DNA of 64,000 nucleotides from Lepidodermella squamata (taxonomy: Eukaryota; Gastrotricha): contig JBLDXI010000019.1 in NCBI GenBank assembly GCA_047495785.1, forward strand, positions 868,001 through 932,000, read 5' to 3'. Positions 12,191 through 23,375 of this stretch are shown here, piece by piece. How positions within the stretch are numbered: the first letter of the stretch is position 1; each line of letters begins with the position of its first letter. Under the pieces are notes generated by a model, which did no database searches, was not told where the DNA came from, and was given only the letters and a program-made list of their open reading frames with translations. The translations under genes were made by a program, and so were the position numbers.

Positions 12191-12397
12191 CGTTCAATTC
12201 TCTATCGATCGAATGTAGATTTCTCGATGGAAAAAATCAATCAGAAAAAAGTTTTACGCCCATGCTAGATTGCGTATTTAAGTGTGCATATCGCTTGAGA
12301 GTGCGCGCAAATGGCATTAATTTATTTACCAACTTAACTTTTTCCTGTTTAGTTTTTCGAGCGACAAACCTATATTCAGTCGATAGAGAATTGAACT

Positions 12398-12545
12398 ATC
12401 TATATTTTGGTATTAAAACCGACATTGTTCCATGAACTTGGCCTTTGACTTGACCGCGCGCGGTTTTCAGGGAGCTCAGCTCCGTTAGCGCTCAGCTCCA
12501 TTGAGCTCAGCTCCTTTTTGAGCTCAGCTCCTTCTTTAAATCACC
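12398..12545 (-). repeat. Right arm of the foldback element
   Basis: It is the reverse complement of 12043-12190 with no mismatch found by eye. The equal 148-bp lengths argue against chance. Confidence 0.85.
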
Positions 12546-12961
12546 GAATCTGAGGGGGCGCTTTGGAACATTGAGAGCAATTTTATGGAAGCAATGCAAT
12601 GCATGGCGCCTGATATCTAGAACGGCTCTCTCCTATGGCTTTCACTATGTATTTATCGCATAGCCCATGTTACCTATCCGATGTGATGATCGTTACAATC
12701 GAGGACAACCATCGGGACAATACGCAATACGTGTCGAATGGTCCAAGGAAATGTAAACGTTTCCATGTGTTCAGCTTTTGAAGTTACCGCCAGACCTTGA
12801 ATTACCATAAAAACTTGAGCACATGAAAATTATGAGCAAAACAAAATAATTTATAAATCAGAAAACATATTTTTCAATTGGGAGATTGCCGCCCCCGGGT
12901 TTATGCGAAATGACGCTTTCGTTTGGTAGTTTTCGTGGTGTAATTGAATTTACATTTTTGA
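12546..12961. other. Non-coding DNA upstream of alanine aminotransferase
   Basis: No coding frame is supported. It presumably holds the promoter and 5' UTR of the gene starting at 12962. I see no clear core-promoter motif. Confidence 0.5.
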
Positions 12962-14672
12962 ATGGCATCATCCGCCTACAGCAGGGTTTCTCAAATCGCT
13001 CGCTTCAGTCTACCCCTCTTGCCTCTCCGAAACCGCATCGCCTTTCCTGCTTCGCAACGTTTCTTTTCGATGTCTAACGGCAATCCTCAATCGGGAAGCG
13101 TCATTTCGGTGGCGACGCTGAACCCTAACGGTATGTTCCTCCTCTAACTCATTATCCTTGCAATAATACCTAGGGAAATCAGCCTTATCACTTAACAACA
13201 CATATCATAGCTCATAGCTACATCTTTGTTTTGCATCCGATTAATAACTTGTATTTTCAGTTGTCGAGATGCAATATGCAGTTCGTGGCCCAATCGTTGC
13301 CAAAGCTGCCGAAATTGAAAAGCAACTACGAGCTGGGGAGAAGAAACCGTTTGACACTGTAATGCGAGCAAACATTGGAGACTGCCATGCTACTGGACAG
13401 CAACCGATCACATTTTTGCGTCAAGTGCTTGCACTCTGTGTGGAGCCCTCTCTGTTTGAATCAAATCTGTATCCCGAAGATGCAAAATCTCATGCCCGAG
13501 CCATTCTAGCAAGCTGCAGCGGCAAAAGCTTGGGATCGTATACTGATTCTGTTGGTTTGGAAGTTGTACGCCGTCACATTGCTGAGTATATCAAGAATCG
13601 TGATGGCGGTATCGACTCTATTCCTGAAGACATTTTTCTGTCCAATGGTGCTAGTGAATCAATCAAGGCTGTCATGCGCTTGGTAATGACAGGTCGCCAG
13701 GGAAAGGAGCGCGCGGGTGTTCTTATTCCTGTACCACGATATCCACTATACACCGCAACACTCTCCGAGTTCGGTGCCGTTCCTATCGGATATTATCTTG
13801 ATGAAGACAATGAGTGGGGACTTCAGGCTGATGAGCTTCAGCGTTCGTTGAACGAGGCACGTGGTAACTGCATTCCGCGAGCTATCGTCATAATCAACCC
13901 TGGCAATCCCACCGGCCAAGTCTTATCTGCCGAAAACATCAAGCAAATTATCAAGTTCGCGCATCGCGAGAAGCTCTTGATCTTGGCTGATGAAGTATAT
14001 CAGCATAATGTTTATGCCGAAGGCAAGCAATTCCATTCCTTCAAGAAGATTCTCCGCCAGCTTGAAGATTCTGGTGAAATCTCCAAGGGTTTGGAGCTCG
14101 CATCTTTCATGTCTACGTCTAAGGGCTACATGGGCGAGTGCGGTCTTCGTGGTGGATATTGCGAACTTGTCAACTTCAACGCTGATGTCAAGGCTCAGCT
14201 ATTCAAGAGTATTTCTGCTTCGCTCTGTTCCACTACAATTGGCCAAGCTGCAATGGATGTTGTCGTCAATCCGCCTAATGCTTCAGAGCCATCGTATGCT
14301 CAGTTTGTCAAGGAGCGAGATGCTGTTCTTGCTGGACTGAAGAAGAAGGCGAAACTTATTTCTGATACCTTCAATTCAATGCCAGGCATCAAGTGTAACC
14401 CTGTTCAGGGTGCTATGTACGCTTTCCCGCGACTGGAGCTGCCTGCGAAGGCGATTGAAGCTGCCAAGCAGAGGAATCAACAACCCGACGAGTTCTATTG
14501 CTTTGAGCTACTTGAGCAAACTGGTATTTGCGTCGTTCCTGGGTCTGGCTTCGGTCAAAGACCCGGCACTTTTCACTTTCGCACCACGATTCTGCCTCAA
14601 GTTGAAATGATTCAAGAATCGATGGAACGTTTCAAAAAGTTCCACTTGAGCTTCTTGGAAAAGTATCAATAA
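12962..14672 (+). CDS. GPT: Alanine aminotransferase (PLP-dependent, class I/II)
   Basis: Two exons, 12962-13130 and 13261-14672, join in phase 1 across a 130-bp intron with a TTTTCAG acceptor, giving 526 residues. The enzyme interconverts alanine plus 2-oxoglutarate with pyruvate plus glutamate. The family start LNPNVVEMQYAVRGPI spans the splice junction. The PLP-binding lysine is about residue 344 in STSKGYMGECGLRGGY. NPGNPTGQVLS and GAMYAFPRLELP are also family landmarks. The first ~35 residues (MASSAYSRVSQIARF and on, Arg/Ser-rich without acidic residues) look like a mitochondrial targeting peptide. A second Met (MSNG) could start a cytosolic form. The length matches animal ALTs with a presequence. 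It is closely followed, on the same strand, by FERRY3. Confidence 0.95.
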
Positions 14673-14673
14673 A
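14668..14673 (+). terminator. AATAAA poly(A) signal overlapping the ALT stop codon
   Basis: The hexamer AATAAA overlaps the TAA stop (14670-14672). If it is used, the 3' UTR would be only some 15-30 bases. No other perfect AATAAA is obvious before the next gene. Confidence 0.5.
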
Positions 14674-15030
14674 CATTTTTTCAACATAAATGACTGAAAT
14701 ATTTGGAAAGACTCTCCAGTTTTAGAGATTGTTTTCTTGAGAATGCTTTATTCGCCGATCTTGTATTCAAGATTCTAATTTTGTTTATCGCAAAATTCCT
14801 TGATTTGCCTTATATTTGTTTTTAATATGAATTCTGCTTCCCCTAACACCATTGATTCAAAATTGAAAAAATCAAGTGCTACTAATTTGCTGGTTATCGG
14901 TGATTACAAATAATATCGGTGTATTTTTCACAGGCAGGTTTAGTATCCTATGGAATTTGATTTTCAGCTGCCGTTAAATGGAAATAAATCGTTTATTTAT
15001 TATACATTTCTGTGCTTGATTAGATTTTAA
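14673..15030. other. Short AT-rich spacer between ALT and FERRY3
   Basis: This is 358 bp without coding potential. It must hold the ALT 3' end and the FERRY3 promoter. Confidence 0.6.
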
Positions 15031-16809
15031 ATGTCAATACCCCCCTCTTTCACGCTTGCCTTGTCGCTCGAGGACATTGGTCTGGAGAATATTTCGATCC
15101 CAATCACCTGCCAGCAACCTCTACCCGATGCTCCTTACAATTTAGTCAGTCGAGCGGCAGCAGCATCCGCGGCGAAAAATCGATCGTTACCGCCACCTCT
15201 ACTAATCAACGAAGCGTTACTGTCGAATTTCGAAAAGCAAACCGAAGAAGGTCGCGTTGCGTTTTCTCGAGAGAAGTGCGACCCTTTGGTAACAGCTGTT
15301 GATCCAACCGATTTTTCTAGTAAAGAAGAGTTAGTCGAGGCCTGGCGTAACCTCTATGATCACACATGGGCTGAATTCGCGTGTAAAAAGAGCAATAATG
15401 GTTCGATAGACAATAATCTAGTATCATTTGTCGACTCATATGGCGCGCTGGCGGCCTCGCCTGGTCTAACATGGATTTTCAGTGAAGTCCAGCGTCTAAC
15501 TGCAGAATGGGCGGAGCTACAAATAAAACAGCAAACCGAGGAAGATAGTCTAGAGAGTGGGCATAGAAAATTGGTTGATTCACTGGCGGTTAACGGTGCT
15601 ATCGACGCTTCCGCCATCAACCTAGCCGCGAGGGAACATATCGAGGCCAGGGAGAGGTTGAAAGCTCACCACCGAGCTGATGCTGCTGACTTGCATCGAG
15701 CTCTATCGCAAAGGCTTCGGTTGGGGGTTATCGCCAAAGCCTCAGCGTTTCGCCTCAATCGTTCTGAATCGACTCGATCACCTACAATGTCATTGAGTGG
15801 GACTAACGATCCAGATTCTCCGAGCGTTGAAGGCCGCCTACCAAGTGGTAGTGATGTTTCATTCACAGCGAGTAGTTTACGGCAAGATTGTTTCACCATC
15901 GCACTTGGGACTCAAGTAAGAAGCACGGCTAATGTGAAGTTGTTAGCTGCTGACTTGACCGATATTGTGAAGTCGGTCGCACACGTTCCAAAAGCTCAAT
16001 GGCTTCACAATATAATGACCCTATACAGCATGGACCAGTCTGCGTTGGTAGTCATGGTCGATAACGATTTATCACTATTCAGCGAGCCAATTTCAACGAT
16101 TAGATCTGCGACTAAACCAGTGCCAGAGTTGCATTTCGCTTCCTATGCTGATCAAATAAAAGAAGTCGCGAGTATTGCCCGAAAAAATCGAGTTGGTGAT
16201 CCTACGAGTGCAGACTCGCCTGTCCTGGAAGCGGGTGATTTTTTCGCGACTCGTCACTCAAATTTATCTGGGGTCGATGTAATTTTCCATTTGGTATGGT
16301 CAGAAGCCGATATGCAACGAAAACCTCAAAAATCGAACGTGTTAGACGGCGGTGAGATCACCTCCCGGCATCCAGTGATAGGCGGCCTGAGAACTCTAAT
16401 TCGAACTTGCCTTGAACATGATATCACATCGATAACTGTCCCGCTTTTGTTGACAACGTCTACGAAGCTACCTGAATCGGCTACTCTGGCTTGGTGTGCT
16501 CGCCGGGCTGAGTTGGTTCTGAAATGTATTAAAGGCTATCTACTTGAGCATACCAATAACTCTGGCGCATCTTCAACCGCGTGTTGTTTTGCGGGTGGAA
16601 TTCCGCTGGGAACAACTGCGGCTGAACTGAGTGCCCCGGGTGGTCGCACGCCAACGATTCAATTTCTGGCACCTAAAGAAGTTTCTGACGAATTATTCGC
16701 GATTTTAACGCAACAAGTTACGCAAATTTTCCGCGTCTCTTCACCTCTCGTTCTTCAAACCAGCTTAGCCAACACGCCGTCATCTTCGAATTTAGGCGAT
16801 AAGAAATAA
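15031..16809 (+). CDS. FERRY3: FERRY endosomal Rab5 effector complex subunit 3 (C12orf4 family)
   Basis: A single exon of 592 residues. The C-terminal half matches vertebrate C12orf4/FERRY3 closely. Landmarks, in order, are the LGAQ/LGTQ region with LLAADLTDIVKS, then GDFFATRHSNLS, HPVIGGLRTLIRTCLEHDIT, ITVPLLL, WCARRAELVLKCIKGYLLE and QIFRVSSPLVL. The family is known as a subunit of the five-part FERRY complex (with TBCK, PPP1R21, CRYZL1 and GATD1), which links Rab5 on early endosomes to mRNAs and ribosomes. The predicted helical segment around residues 150-235 (EEDSLESGHRK to LHRALSQRL) fits the helical middle of the human protein. It is about 40 residues longer than the human form, mostly in Ser-rich insertions (around 245-275 and 525-545). 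The start is the first ATG after an in-frame stop. A complete lack of introns is notable beside intron-bearing neighbours. Confidence 0.88.
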   Translation: MSIPPSFTLALSLEDIGLENISIPITCQQPLPDAPYNLVSRAAAASAAKNRSLPPPLLINEALLSNFEKQTEEGRVAFSREKCDPLVTAVDPTDFSSKEELVEAWRNLYDHTWAEFACKKSNNGSIDNNLVSFVDSYGALAASPGLTWIFSEVQRLTAEWAELQIKQQTEEDSLESGHRKLVDSLAVNGAIDASAINLAAREHIEARERLKAHHRADAADLHRALSQRLRLGVIAKASAFRLNRSESTRSPTMSLSGTNDPDSPSVEGRLPSGSDVSFTASSLRQDCFTIALGTQVRSTANVKLLAADLTDIVKSVAHVPKAQWLHNIMTLYSMDQSALVVMVDNDLSLFSEPISTIRSATKPVPELHFASYADQIKEVASIARKNRVGDPTSADSPVLEAGDFFATRHSNLSGVDVIFHLVWSEADMQRKPQKSNVLDGGEITSRHPVIGGLRTLIRTCLEHDITSITVPLLLTTSTKLPESATLAWCARRAELVLKCIKGYLLEHTNNSGASSTACCFAGGIPLGTTAAELSAPGGRTPTIQFLAPKEVSDELFAILTQQVTQIFRVSSPLVLQTSLANTPSSSNLGDKK

Positions 16810-17023
16810 TTTATTTAATAACGTGGCAATCGTGTTATATATATACTACTGCTCATCAAATGATTTGTGTTGTATTTCCTGTTTCCAATCAACTTGATGC
16901 TTTCGAAAGAGAACGTTTTATTGAATATTTTAAAATTATTTTCATTTATCTCAATCTTTTTCGATTTATTTTTGATAGTGTCGTGTTACTTGCTGCAATA
17001 TTTAAAAGAACCTCAAGTATAAA

Positions 17024-20000
17024 ATGGCTTACAATATGCCGATGGCTGGTGGTTTCGCCTCTATGCTCAAGGAGGGCACTCAGGTTTGTAAATTATTCTT
17101 TAAAGCCACCTTGAAATTGACGAATATTGTTTTTCTCAGTCGTTCAAAGGAATGGACGAGGCGGTGTTCCGCAACATCGAGGCCTGTAAGGAGCTGGCTA
17201 AGAGCGTGCGCTCGTGCTTCGGCCCGAACGGTCGCAACAAGATGGTGATCAACCACCTCGAAAAGCTGTTCGTCACCAACGACGCTGCGACCATTGTCAA
17301 GGAAATCGAAGTGCAACACCCGGCGGCGAAAATCGCCGTCATGGCCAGCCACCAGCAGGAGGAGGAGTGCGGCGACGCGACCAATCTCGTTCTCATTCTC
17401 GTCGGCGCCCTGCTCGAACAGGCCGAAGAACTCCTGCGCATGGGTCTGTCCGTGGCTGAAATCACTTCCGGCTACGAGCGTGCCAGCAAGAAGGCGCTCG
17501 AAATCCTGCCAACGCTCAGCTGCGGTAAAATCGAAGATTTGCGCACCGAGCAGGAGGTGATCAAGGCCCTCTGCTCAGCCGTTGCCTCGAAGCAGTACGG
17601 CAATGAATTCACCCTGGCCAGGCTGATTGCTCAAGCGTGTATCTCCGTGTTGCCTGAGGATAAAATCCGTTTCAACGTCGATTCCGTCCGCGTGTGCAAG
17701 GTCCTCGGCTCGAGCCTGGCCCAGTCGCAAATCGTCAACGGCATGGTGTTCAAGCGCCTCGTTGAAAGCGACATCATTAAGGTGGAAGACGCGAAAGTCG
17801 CCGTTTTCGCCTGCGCCCTCGACGTCATGCAGACCGAGACGAAAGGCACCGTCCTGCTGCAGAACGCCCAGGAACTCATGTCGTTCAGCAAGGGCGAGGA
17901 GAACGTTGTCGAGAAGCAGATCAAGGCGATTGCCGATGCCGGCATTCGCGTCATTGTTACCGGTGGCAAGATCGGCGATCTTGCGCTTCACTTCTGCAAT
18001 CATCATCATCTGATGACCGTCCGCGTCATGTCCAAGTTCGACCTGCGCCGCATTGCCAAATTGGTGGGCGCCACCGCTCTTCAGCGTATGCAGGTCCCGA
18101 CCCCCGAAGAGACTGGCCACTGCAGCTCGATCTACCAGGTGAGCAAAATCTTCAAAAAATTGCTAATTATTTGCTAAATTTCCCATATTTTTCAGGACGA
18201 AATCGGTGAAAACCACGTTATTGTCTTCAAGCAAAACCAGAAGGACTCCAACGTTGCGACCATTGTCCTGCGCGGTGCCACCGAAAACTCGATGGACGAC
18301 ATGGAGCGTGCCGTCGATGATGGTGTCAACACGTACAAGACCCTGACTAAGGACAACCGCATCCTGGCCGGCGCCGGTGCTGTCGAGGTCGAACTCGCCC
18401 GTCAGTTGACGGAATTCGGCCGCAAGCAGCCTGGTCTTGACCAGTATGCTATTAAGAAGTTCGCCGAGGCTCTTGAGGATGTGCCGAAGACTCTGGCTGA
18501 TAACTGCGGCGTCAAGTCGATGGAACTCATGGCTGCTCTTCACGCTGCCCACCAGAAGGGCGAGAAGCACGCTGGCTTCGACATTGAGGTAACATTATTT
18601 TCCCTAGCATTTTTACCCGGCTGATTTTGGGCCAGGTTTAGTTTTGAAATTTAGGCGCTAGCACTAAATTTCGATAAAGTATTGAGATACCTTAGCAGCT
18701 TTCGCAGATTAAAATGCTCGAAACAGGCCTATATTTAGATGGATCGGACGAGTCGCGTTTAAAACACTCATTCACATGAAAAATGGCAACATTCCATGTG
18801 AATTTCATGTGAATGGAATGTGAATTTCCATGTGAATGGGATCTGGCCTTCGTTAAAACAGCGAGAGAAGATTATGGATAAGGAAAGGAAAGGACATGAG
18901 CTAGTTTATGAATGAGTATGGCCGGTAAATTATCAGGTCCACCCGAATCCTGCTCCTTTGATCTAGGCATGAAAGGTAATACAGAATCAGAGCATATTTT
19001 GATGAAAGTCGTTAATTTTAGAAAATTGCTATGCCGAAATATACGATTTAGAATTGTAGGAAAGAGAAATCGTGTTTTCAATATGTCCGCTTTTTCGAAT
19101 TATCGGAAAATGTCCCTTCATTCGATGCTTGTAGCTGCTTCAACAGCAAAGAAGCTAATGTACGGCCTAGGTACCCCTATACTCGTCCCGGCGTGCAGTG
19201 AACTCGCTGGAGCTCGCCAACTGACCTGGCTTGCAATTGCTTGCTAGCCTGGAACACGTACCCAGTTTTTGACATGTGCAAGTACAATGTGGCCAGGTAC
19301 ACCCGACTGTTACAGCGCGTCCAACCGTCATCGCCACTATGCACGCGCATCAGTCTGGCAGGATGCGGAGGCTCCTTGTTAACCCTCCGTGCTTCAGCGT
19401 ACACGGCAGTTGTGTCTTCAGGTCTCCAGTTTTACTAGATGGCTAAGTACGTAGTAAGTCACGTTGAGTAGAGTGTTCACGAAGTTAGTAGCCCTAAACC
19501 CACTGAACATGCCCTGTATGACTCGAATCTGTCGTCATTTGAGTATAGCCCGTACTAGTTCATACAGGCTTCCAACGTCCAAGTCACTGCCTCGAGCCAG
19601 TCTGATGAGCCACATCTTTTCTGGACGGCAACAATTTTCAGAGCATGGAAGATAGAGCGTTGCGCCTCCGACAAGTGCTATAATCGGCGTAGTCGAGCAT
19701 CAAAGACCCATCTGGGCAGTGCTCAGCCCCTATCCAGGATGAGCACCTAGGGTTAGAAATTCGTTGATAATATCAGGAGTGGAATTGTTCAGCAAATCGG
19801 GACTGTCATTTTCGAGCTCCAAAGTAACGCAGTCGAGAGTGTCGGATCGCTTATTCTTCGGTTGATGGTCACTCTTAACAGCCTCTGTGCTGCGGCGTCT
19901 AGTAGCGCCGGTTTCCGTCAGTTCGATACCTGTCTTAGTGGGCTCGTTTGGGCTCGCGCGATCGGACGTTACGCCAGCATTGGACACAATCTGCGGCGAC

Positions 20001-21120
20001 GGCGTATATTTCATGTCTCCTCGAAATACGATAACTTGGATTTAGCAATTTTTGCGACTGGCAAATTCATCGACTCCAATTCATTCTTCCTGAGTTGATG
20101 CTTCCCCGTACTTGATCTTCTAATTCGCGAGTGCTCTTCTTTGAGGATGGAAATATGCTCAGTTCTTCGTGCAGACCGGATAATATCTAACTTTTGAAGT
20201 TCGAAATCCAGCAACAATCAAAACAATCAAGAATCACAAAAAGAAAGTTACAATTTTGATAGCAACAAGAGAACATGAATAGGTGATTCAGATGCCTTTT
20301 CGGGCATTTCGCTCAGCGATTTCTACTCGAACCGTCTCTGACAGGCGGTCAAGATCGGCTCACTTTTCGGCCCTCTGTCTCACGGTCAGCTCGGTGATGG
20401 CTTTTTGTATCTCCTTCCCCTCATTCAATCATGAAATCGATACCTACGATAAAGAGCCCAAGGCTAAACCTAGGATGCCATTAATCTAAACAAGGTCGCC
20501 TAAGCCGTCGAAGCTTCAAAGTCCGTGAATAAATCCATAATAGATGTGCGCGTTTATTCTTCCGACGTTTCGGTCATTTTCTATGACTATCTTTAGGGAA
20601 AATTAGTTGAGAAATTAGATCAAATTTGGAGATATTTTTTAAGGTGGATGTGAATAAATATTTAAGCGTGAAAAAGTTAGGTCTCAATTAATTTAATGAA
20701 TATACGATTATCCTTCTAACGAAACCTAAAATCAAATGAAAAAGAAAACACTCCAAAAATGAAAAAAAATATTTTCTTTTCTGATATTCAAAAATATATG
20801 AAAAATGAGTGGATAAAGGAGCGATATTTTTGAGGTGGACGTTTTTCAAGTGTGTCGTTGTTTTAATTAGGCTGGCACTGCCGTGACCAAGGACGCCGTT
20901 GCGTCTGGCATTTACGATCTTTATCTGACCAAGCACTGGGCGATCAAGTTCGCCACCCACGCCGCGAACACGATCCTGTGCGTCGACCAGGTACGTTGTT
21001 GTCACCGGGTGACCCTTTTGACCACGTGTTAACCTGCGCCCTGATTTCTAGATTATCATGGCGAAACCGGCCGGCGGCCCGAAGCCGCGCGATGGCAAGG
21101 GCTGGGACAACGACGACTAG
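17024..21120 (+). CDS. CCT8: T-complex protein 1 subunit theta (CCT chaperonin)
   Basis: Five exons, 17024-17083, 17140-18138, 18196-18588, 20871-20990 and 21052-21120, are all in phase 0 and encode 546 residues. It is one of eight subunits of the cytosolic ATP-driven chaperonin that folds actin, tubulin and WD proteins. Family marks are FGPNGRNKMVINH, NDAATIVKE, VTGGKI, DDMERAVDDGVNT, LDQYAIKKFAEAL and the theta-specific tail QIIMAKPAGGPKP. The usual GDGTN nucleotide-binding motif reads GDATN, and the usual GGG before the last helical region reads GAG. Exons are rich in C-ending codons, unlike FERRY3 next door, which fits high expression. The start is preceded by AAA and followed by G, a good initiation context. 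Intron 3 is 2,282 bp while the others are 56-61 bp. AATAAA occurs at about 21415 and 21474. Confidence 0.95.
18589..20870 (+). other. Oversized third intron of CCT8, probably carrying an insertion
   Basis: The donor is GAG|GTAACA and the acceptor is TTAATTAG|GCT. The edges are AT-rich like other introns here. The interior (about 18.7-20.6 kb) has higher GC and a different texture. A short block at 18775-18842 repeats CATGTGAAT-like words. Two overlapping minus-strand frames (19730-20217) are the longest open stretches. I cannot assign it to a known element, and no terminal repeats are visible. Confidence 0.5.
19730..20217 (-). other. Two overlapping unassigned frames inside CCT8 intron 3
   Basis: On the minus strand a 68-codon frame (20217-20011, Lys/Arg/Glu-rich, beginning FELQKLDIIRSARR after its Met-Leu-Leu-Asp) ends in a TGA. 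That stop overlaps the ATG of a 94-codon frame (20014-19730, rich in Thr, Asp and Pro). Neither resembles a family I know. They could be remnants of a transposon protein, a nested gene with a missed splice, or chance frames. The hydrophilic, charged composition is the only hint of real coding. Confidence 0.25.
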
Positions 21121-21683
21121 ACGAAGGCGAGAAGTGGATGGAATACTAAACCGTTCAGCAGCAGTAACAACGAACATGACGGCGTTAGGACATTTATTAT
21201 GCATTGCATGTTATCTGACTTGCGTTTATGTGTGTGTGTGTGCGTGTCTTGGCAGATACTGATAAGCAGATTTAGACACAGTTACGTTTGCAACAAGAAG
21301 AACACTTTCCTCCTCATCATGCATTCATTCATTGAACGGCAAAATTTGTGATAAGCGCACCTGCTTTGATCGTGATCAAGCGCGTTATTTCTCTTGTCAT
21401 TGACAAATTCTGCTGAATAAAAAAGTATATATAGTTATGCCATGTTCTACTATAGAAGAGATGAAGAAATTTATCAATAAAACAACGCACCAAAAACGAT
21501 ACGTATCGATTTTTTTCATCCGTTCTTTTTGCTTGTTTATTATAGTTTGTTCGTTTCGTTTTGTTTTAACCTTTTCACGTTCGTACCTACTGTTTTACAC
21601 TGATAACCTTTAACCACAATTACCTAACAACGCTTTTTAACCCAACAATGCACCTGTTACGAGACGTGTGAGCCGAGGACGAG

Positions 21684-21702
21684 ATGCCGAGCAAATACCA
21701 AT
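21684..21702 (+). other. DMD: Candidate dystrophin first coding exon 1a
   Basis: ATG followed by five codons (MPSKYQ) and one base, then a strong donor (T|GTAAGTAC). The phase-1 end fits the acceptor TATGTTCCAG|AC at 24768 and would give ...QY-ENEE, leading straight into CH1. It is very short, so the evidence is the donor plus phase match only. Confidence 0.35.
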
Positions 21703-23317
21703 GTAAGTACCTCTAACGCTTTTCGCATGTTGTACCGGTGTGTTTTTTGTTGTGAATTGGAGTGAGTATTTTCGGCTTCAATTGCGGGGGATATTATAAC
21801 AAGATCAAGTTCCAACAGATTGACCGTACAACTTCACACACGAGCAACATGGATGCACAGCAAACTACTTTTATAGCTATTATTGTTGTGTATTGCTGCT
21901 GCCTCGGCTGACTATGATATATCATCTACAAGAGGGCTAAAATGCGCGTGTTTAATAACAAAACAGGGTCGGATTTAGTCATGCTTGAATGTTTTGGTAA
22001 CAACGCGCCACATCGAAATTGTATGCTACAAGCGGGTTTTACCTGAAATACGTATACGTTCGAGGCGCAGCAGTCTGTTTTCTATCTCATCACCGGCTGC
22101 ATTCATACCGTCATTAAAAACTGTTTACCCCAGGCGTCGGATGTCTAACACCGGAGCGAGAGCCCTCTCTCTCAATCTATTACGAATAAATGGGCGTGGT
22201 AATCGACGTAGTAGTAGTAGTAGTCGTGTACTAATCTCATTGTGTTCGCGATCTGATCGCGCGCGTGCTGCCGTTTGATCGCGAGCCGAGATAAAACCGC
22301 GCCTCTTCTTCGCGGCCGAGAGACAAAGTTATTGTTTCGACCGGCCCGGCTGTCAAAAGTAGCCAGCGTTATCTGATTCAGCCGGCGCCGCTGTGGCAAT
22401 TTCGTCTGCGCCTAAATATTTGTAGCGAGTGAACGGCGGGCGGGTATGGTAATATAACTGCAACGTTTTTACGATGAGGATGATACCTTTTAATACGCTC
22501 AAACGAGTAAGTAGCAGCAGTAGCAGTACTGGTATAGTAGCGGGAGATAACCCGTCTGCAATACTCGCGCGTGTTATTCTTCGTTTGTTTAGTTACATTG
22601 AGGCCTGCGGGCGGCGGCGAAAAGGCGCCCGCGAGTTAACTAACTCGGCGGGTAAACGGTTGATTTAGCCCGATGTAAATTGTTGATACTTTGCCATCAA
22701 CCGAATTCGCTTGGTCAAACACGGACAAAATTCCGATCAACCTTCCACTACTTATTACTATGATGTATCCAAACGCCCAAAAAAACCACAGAAATTCCAC
22801 ACCTTTTTTTACCGCTTTCGTTTTTTGTATAGACGGTGTGTGAAACGCTACATAAACGATGGCCTCTTGTTCGTGGTTAATCAACCAAAAGGAATTTTTG
22901 CTGTATCATTTTGCAATTTATCATAGGATCAGTTTAATTCTCATTAACTGTTATCTCGGCCTCATTTTCGATGGGAAAAGCTTTTAAGGCGGTGTTTTTA
23001 TTATTTAACAGCGATAAAATCCGGTTTTATCTTTAAGAAAATGAGATTGTTCAGTATTTTCATTGCTCACTTTTTTAAATGACAGAATTTATCGACAATT
23101 TTTTTTGCCGAAATACCATTTTGCATAATAGAATTTATTTCCTGCACTTTAGTACCAAACCAGGCTATCTAAATATTGAAATAATATTGTACCGGTAATT
23201 CGTTCATTTTAGATAGTGTATAAAATGTAATAAAAAAATATTCGTTGTCATTATAATAATTAATATTCTTACGAATCGACTTGTGTCTTCTTCGACTTGG
23301 ACTCAGTAGTGCTAAAT

Positions 23318-23375
23318 ATGAGTTCGGCAGCAGCATCAGCGAGTCAACAGCAGTCGCCGCCGCCGCCACCGGCAG
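23318..23375 (+). other. DMD: Candidate dystrophin first coding exon 1b
   Basis: ATG opens a 19-codon Ser/Ala/Gln/Pro stretch (MSSAAASASQQQ then a run of prolines) and ends with a phase-1 donor (G|GTAAAAAT). Joined to the acceptor at 24768 it gives ...PPA-DENEE in frame with CH1. A 5' in-frame stop lies close upstream, so this could be a true start. It would supply an isoform-specific N-terminus. Confidence 0.4.

Larger units (their letters stand above)
12043..12545. mobile_element. Foldback/MITE-like element with 148-bp perfect inverted repeats
   Basis: The first 148 bp (12043-12190, starting GGTGATTTAAAG) recur as the exact reverse complement at 12398-12545. Weaker inverted similarity continues inward to about 12230. 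The roughly 200-bp centre has no credible coding frame. Each arm contains four tandem variants of a ~16-bp unit built on GGAGCTGAGCTC, followed by a GC-rich CCGCGCGCGG block. The whole unit could fold into a long hairpin. I see no convincing target-site duplication (flanks CGTACTT and GAATCT). It is most likely a non-autonomous DNA element, with superfamily unknown. Confidence 0.75.

Noticed and set aside
12163-12435. 90-codon frame in the centre of the foldback element
   Set aside because: It spans both inverted arms and the loop, so its ends mirror each other; no family resemblance and no transposase motif.
17575-18120. 181-codon minus-strand frame inside CCT8
   Set aside because: Antisense shadow caused by the C-ending codon bias of the highly expressed CCT8 exon.
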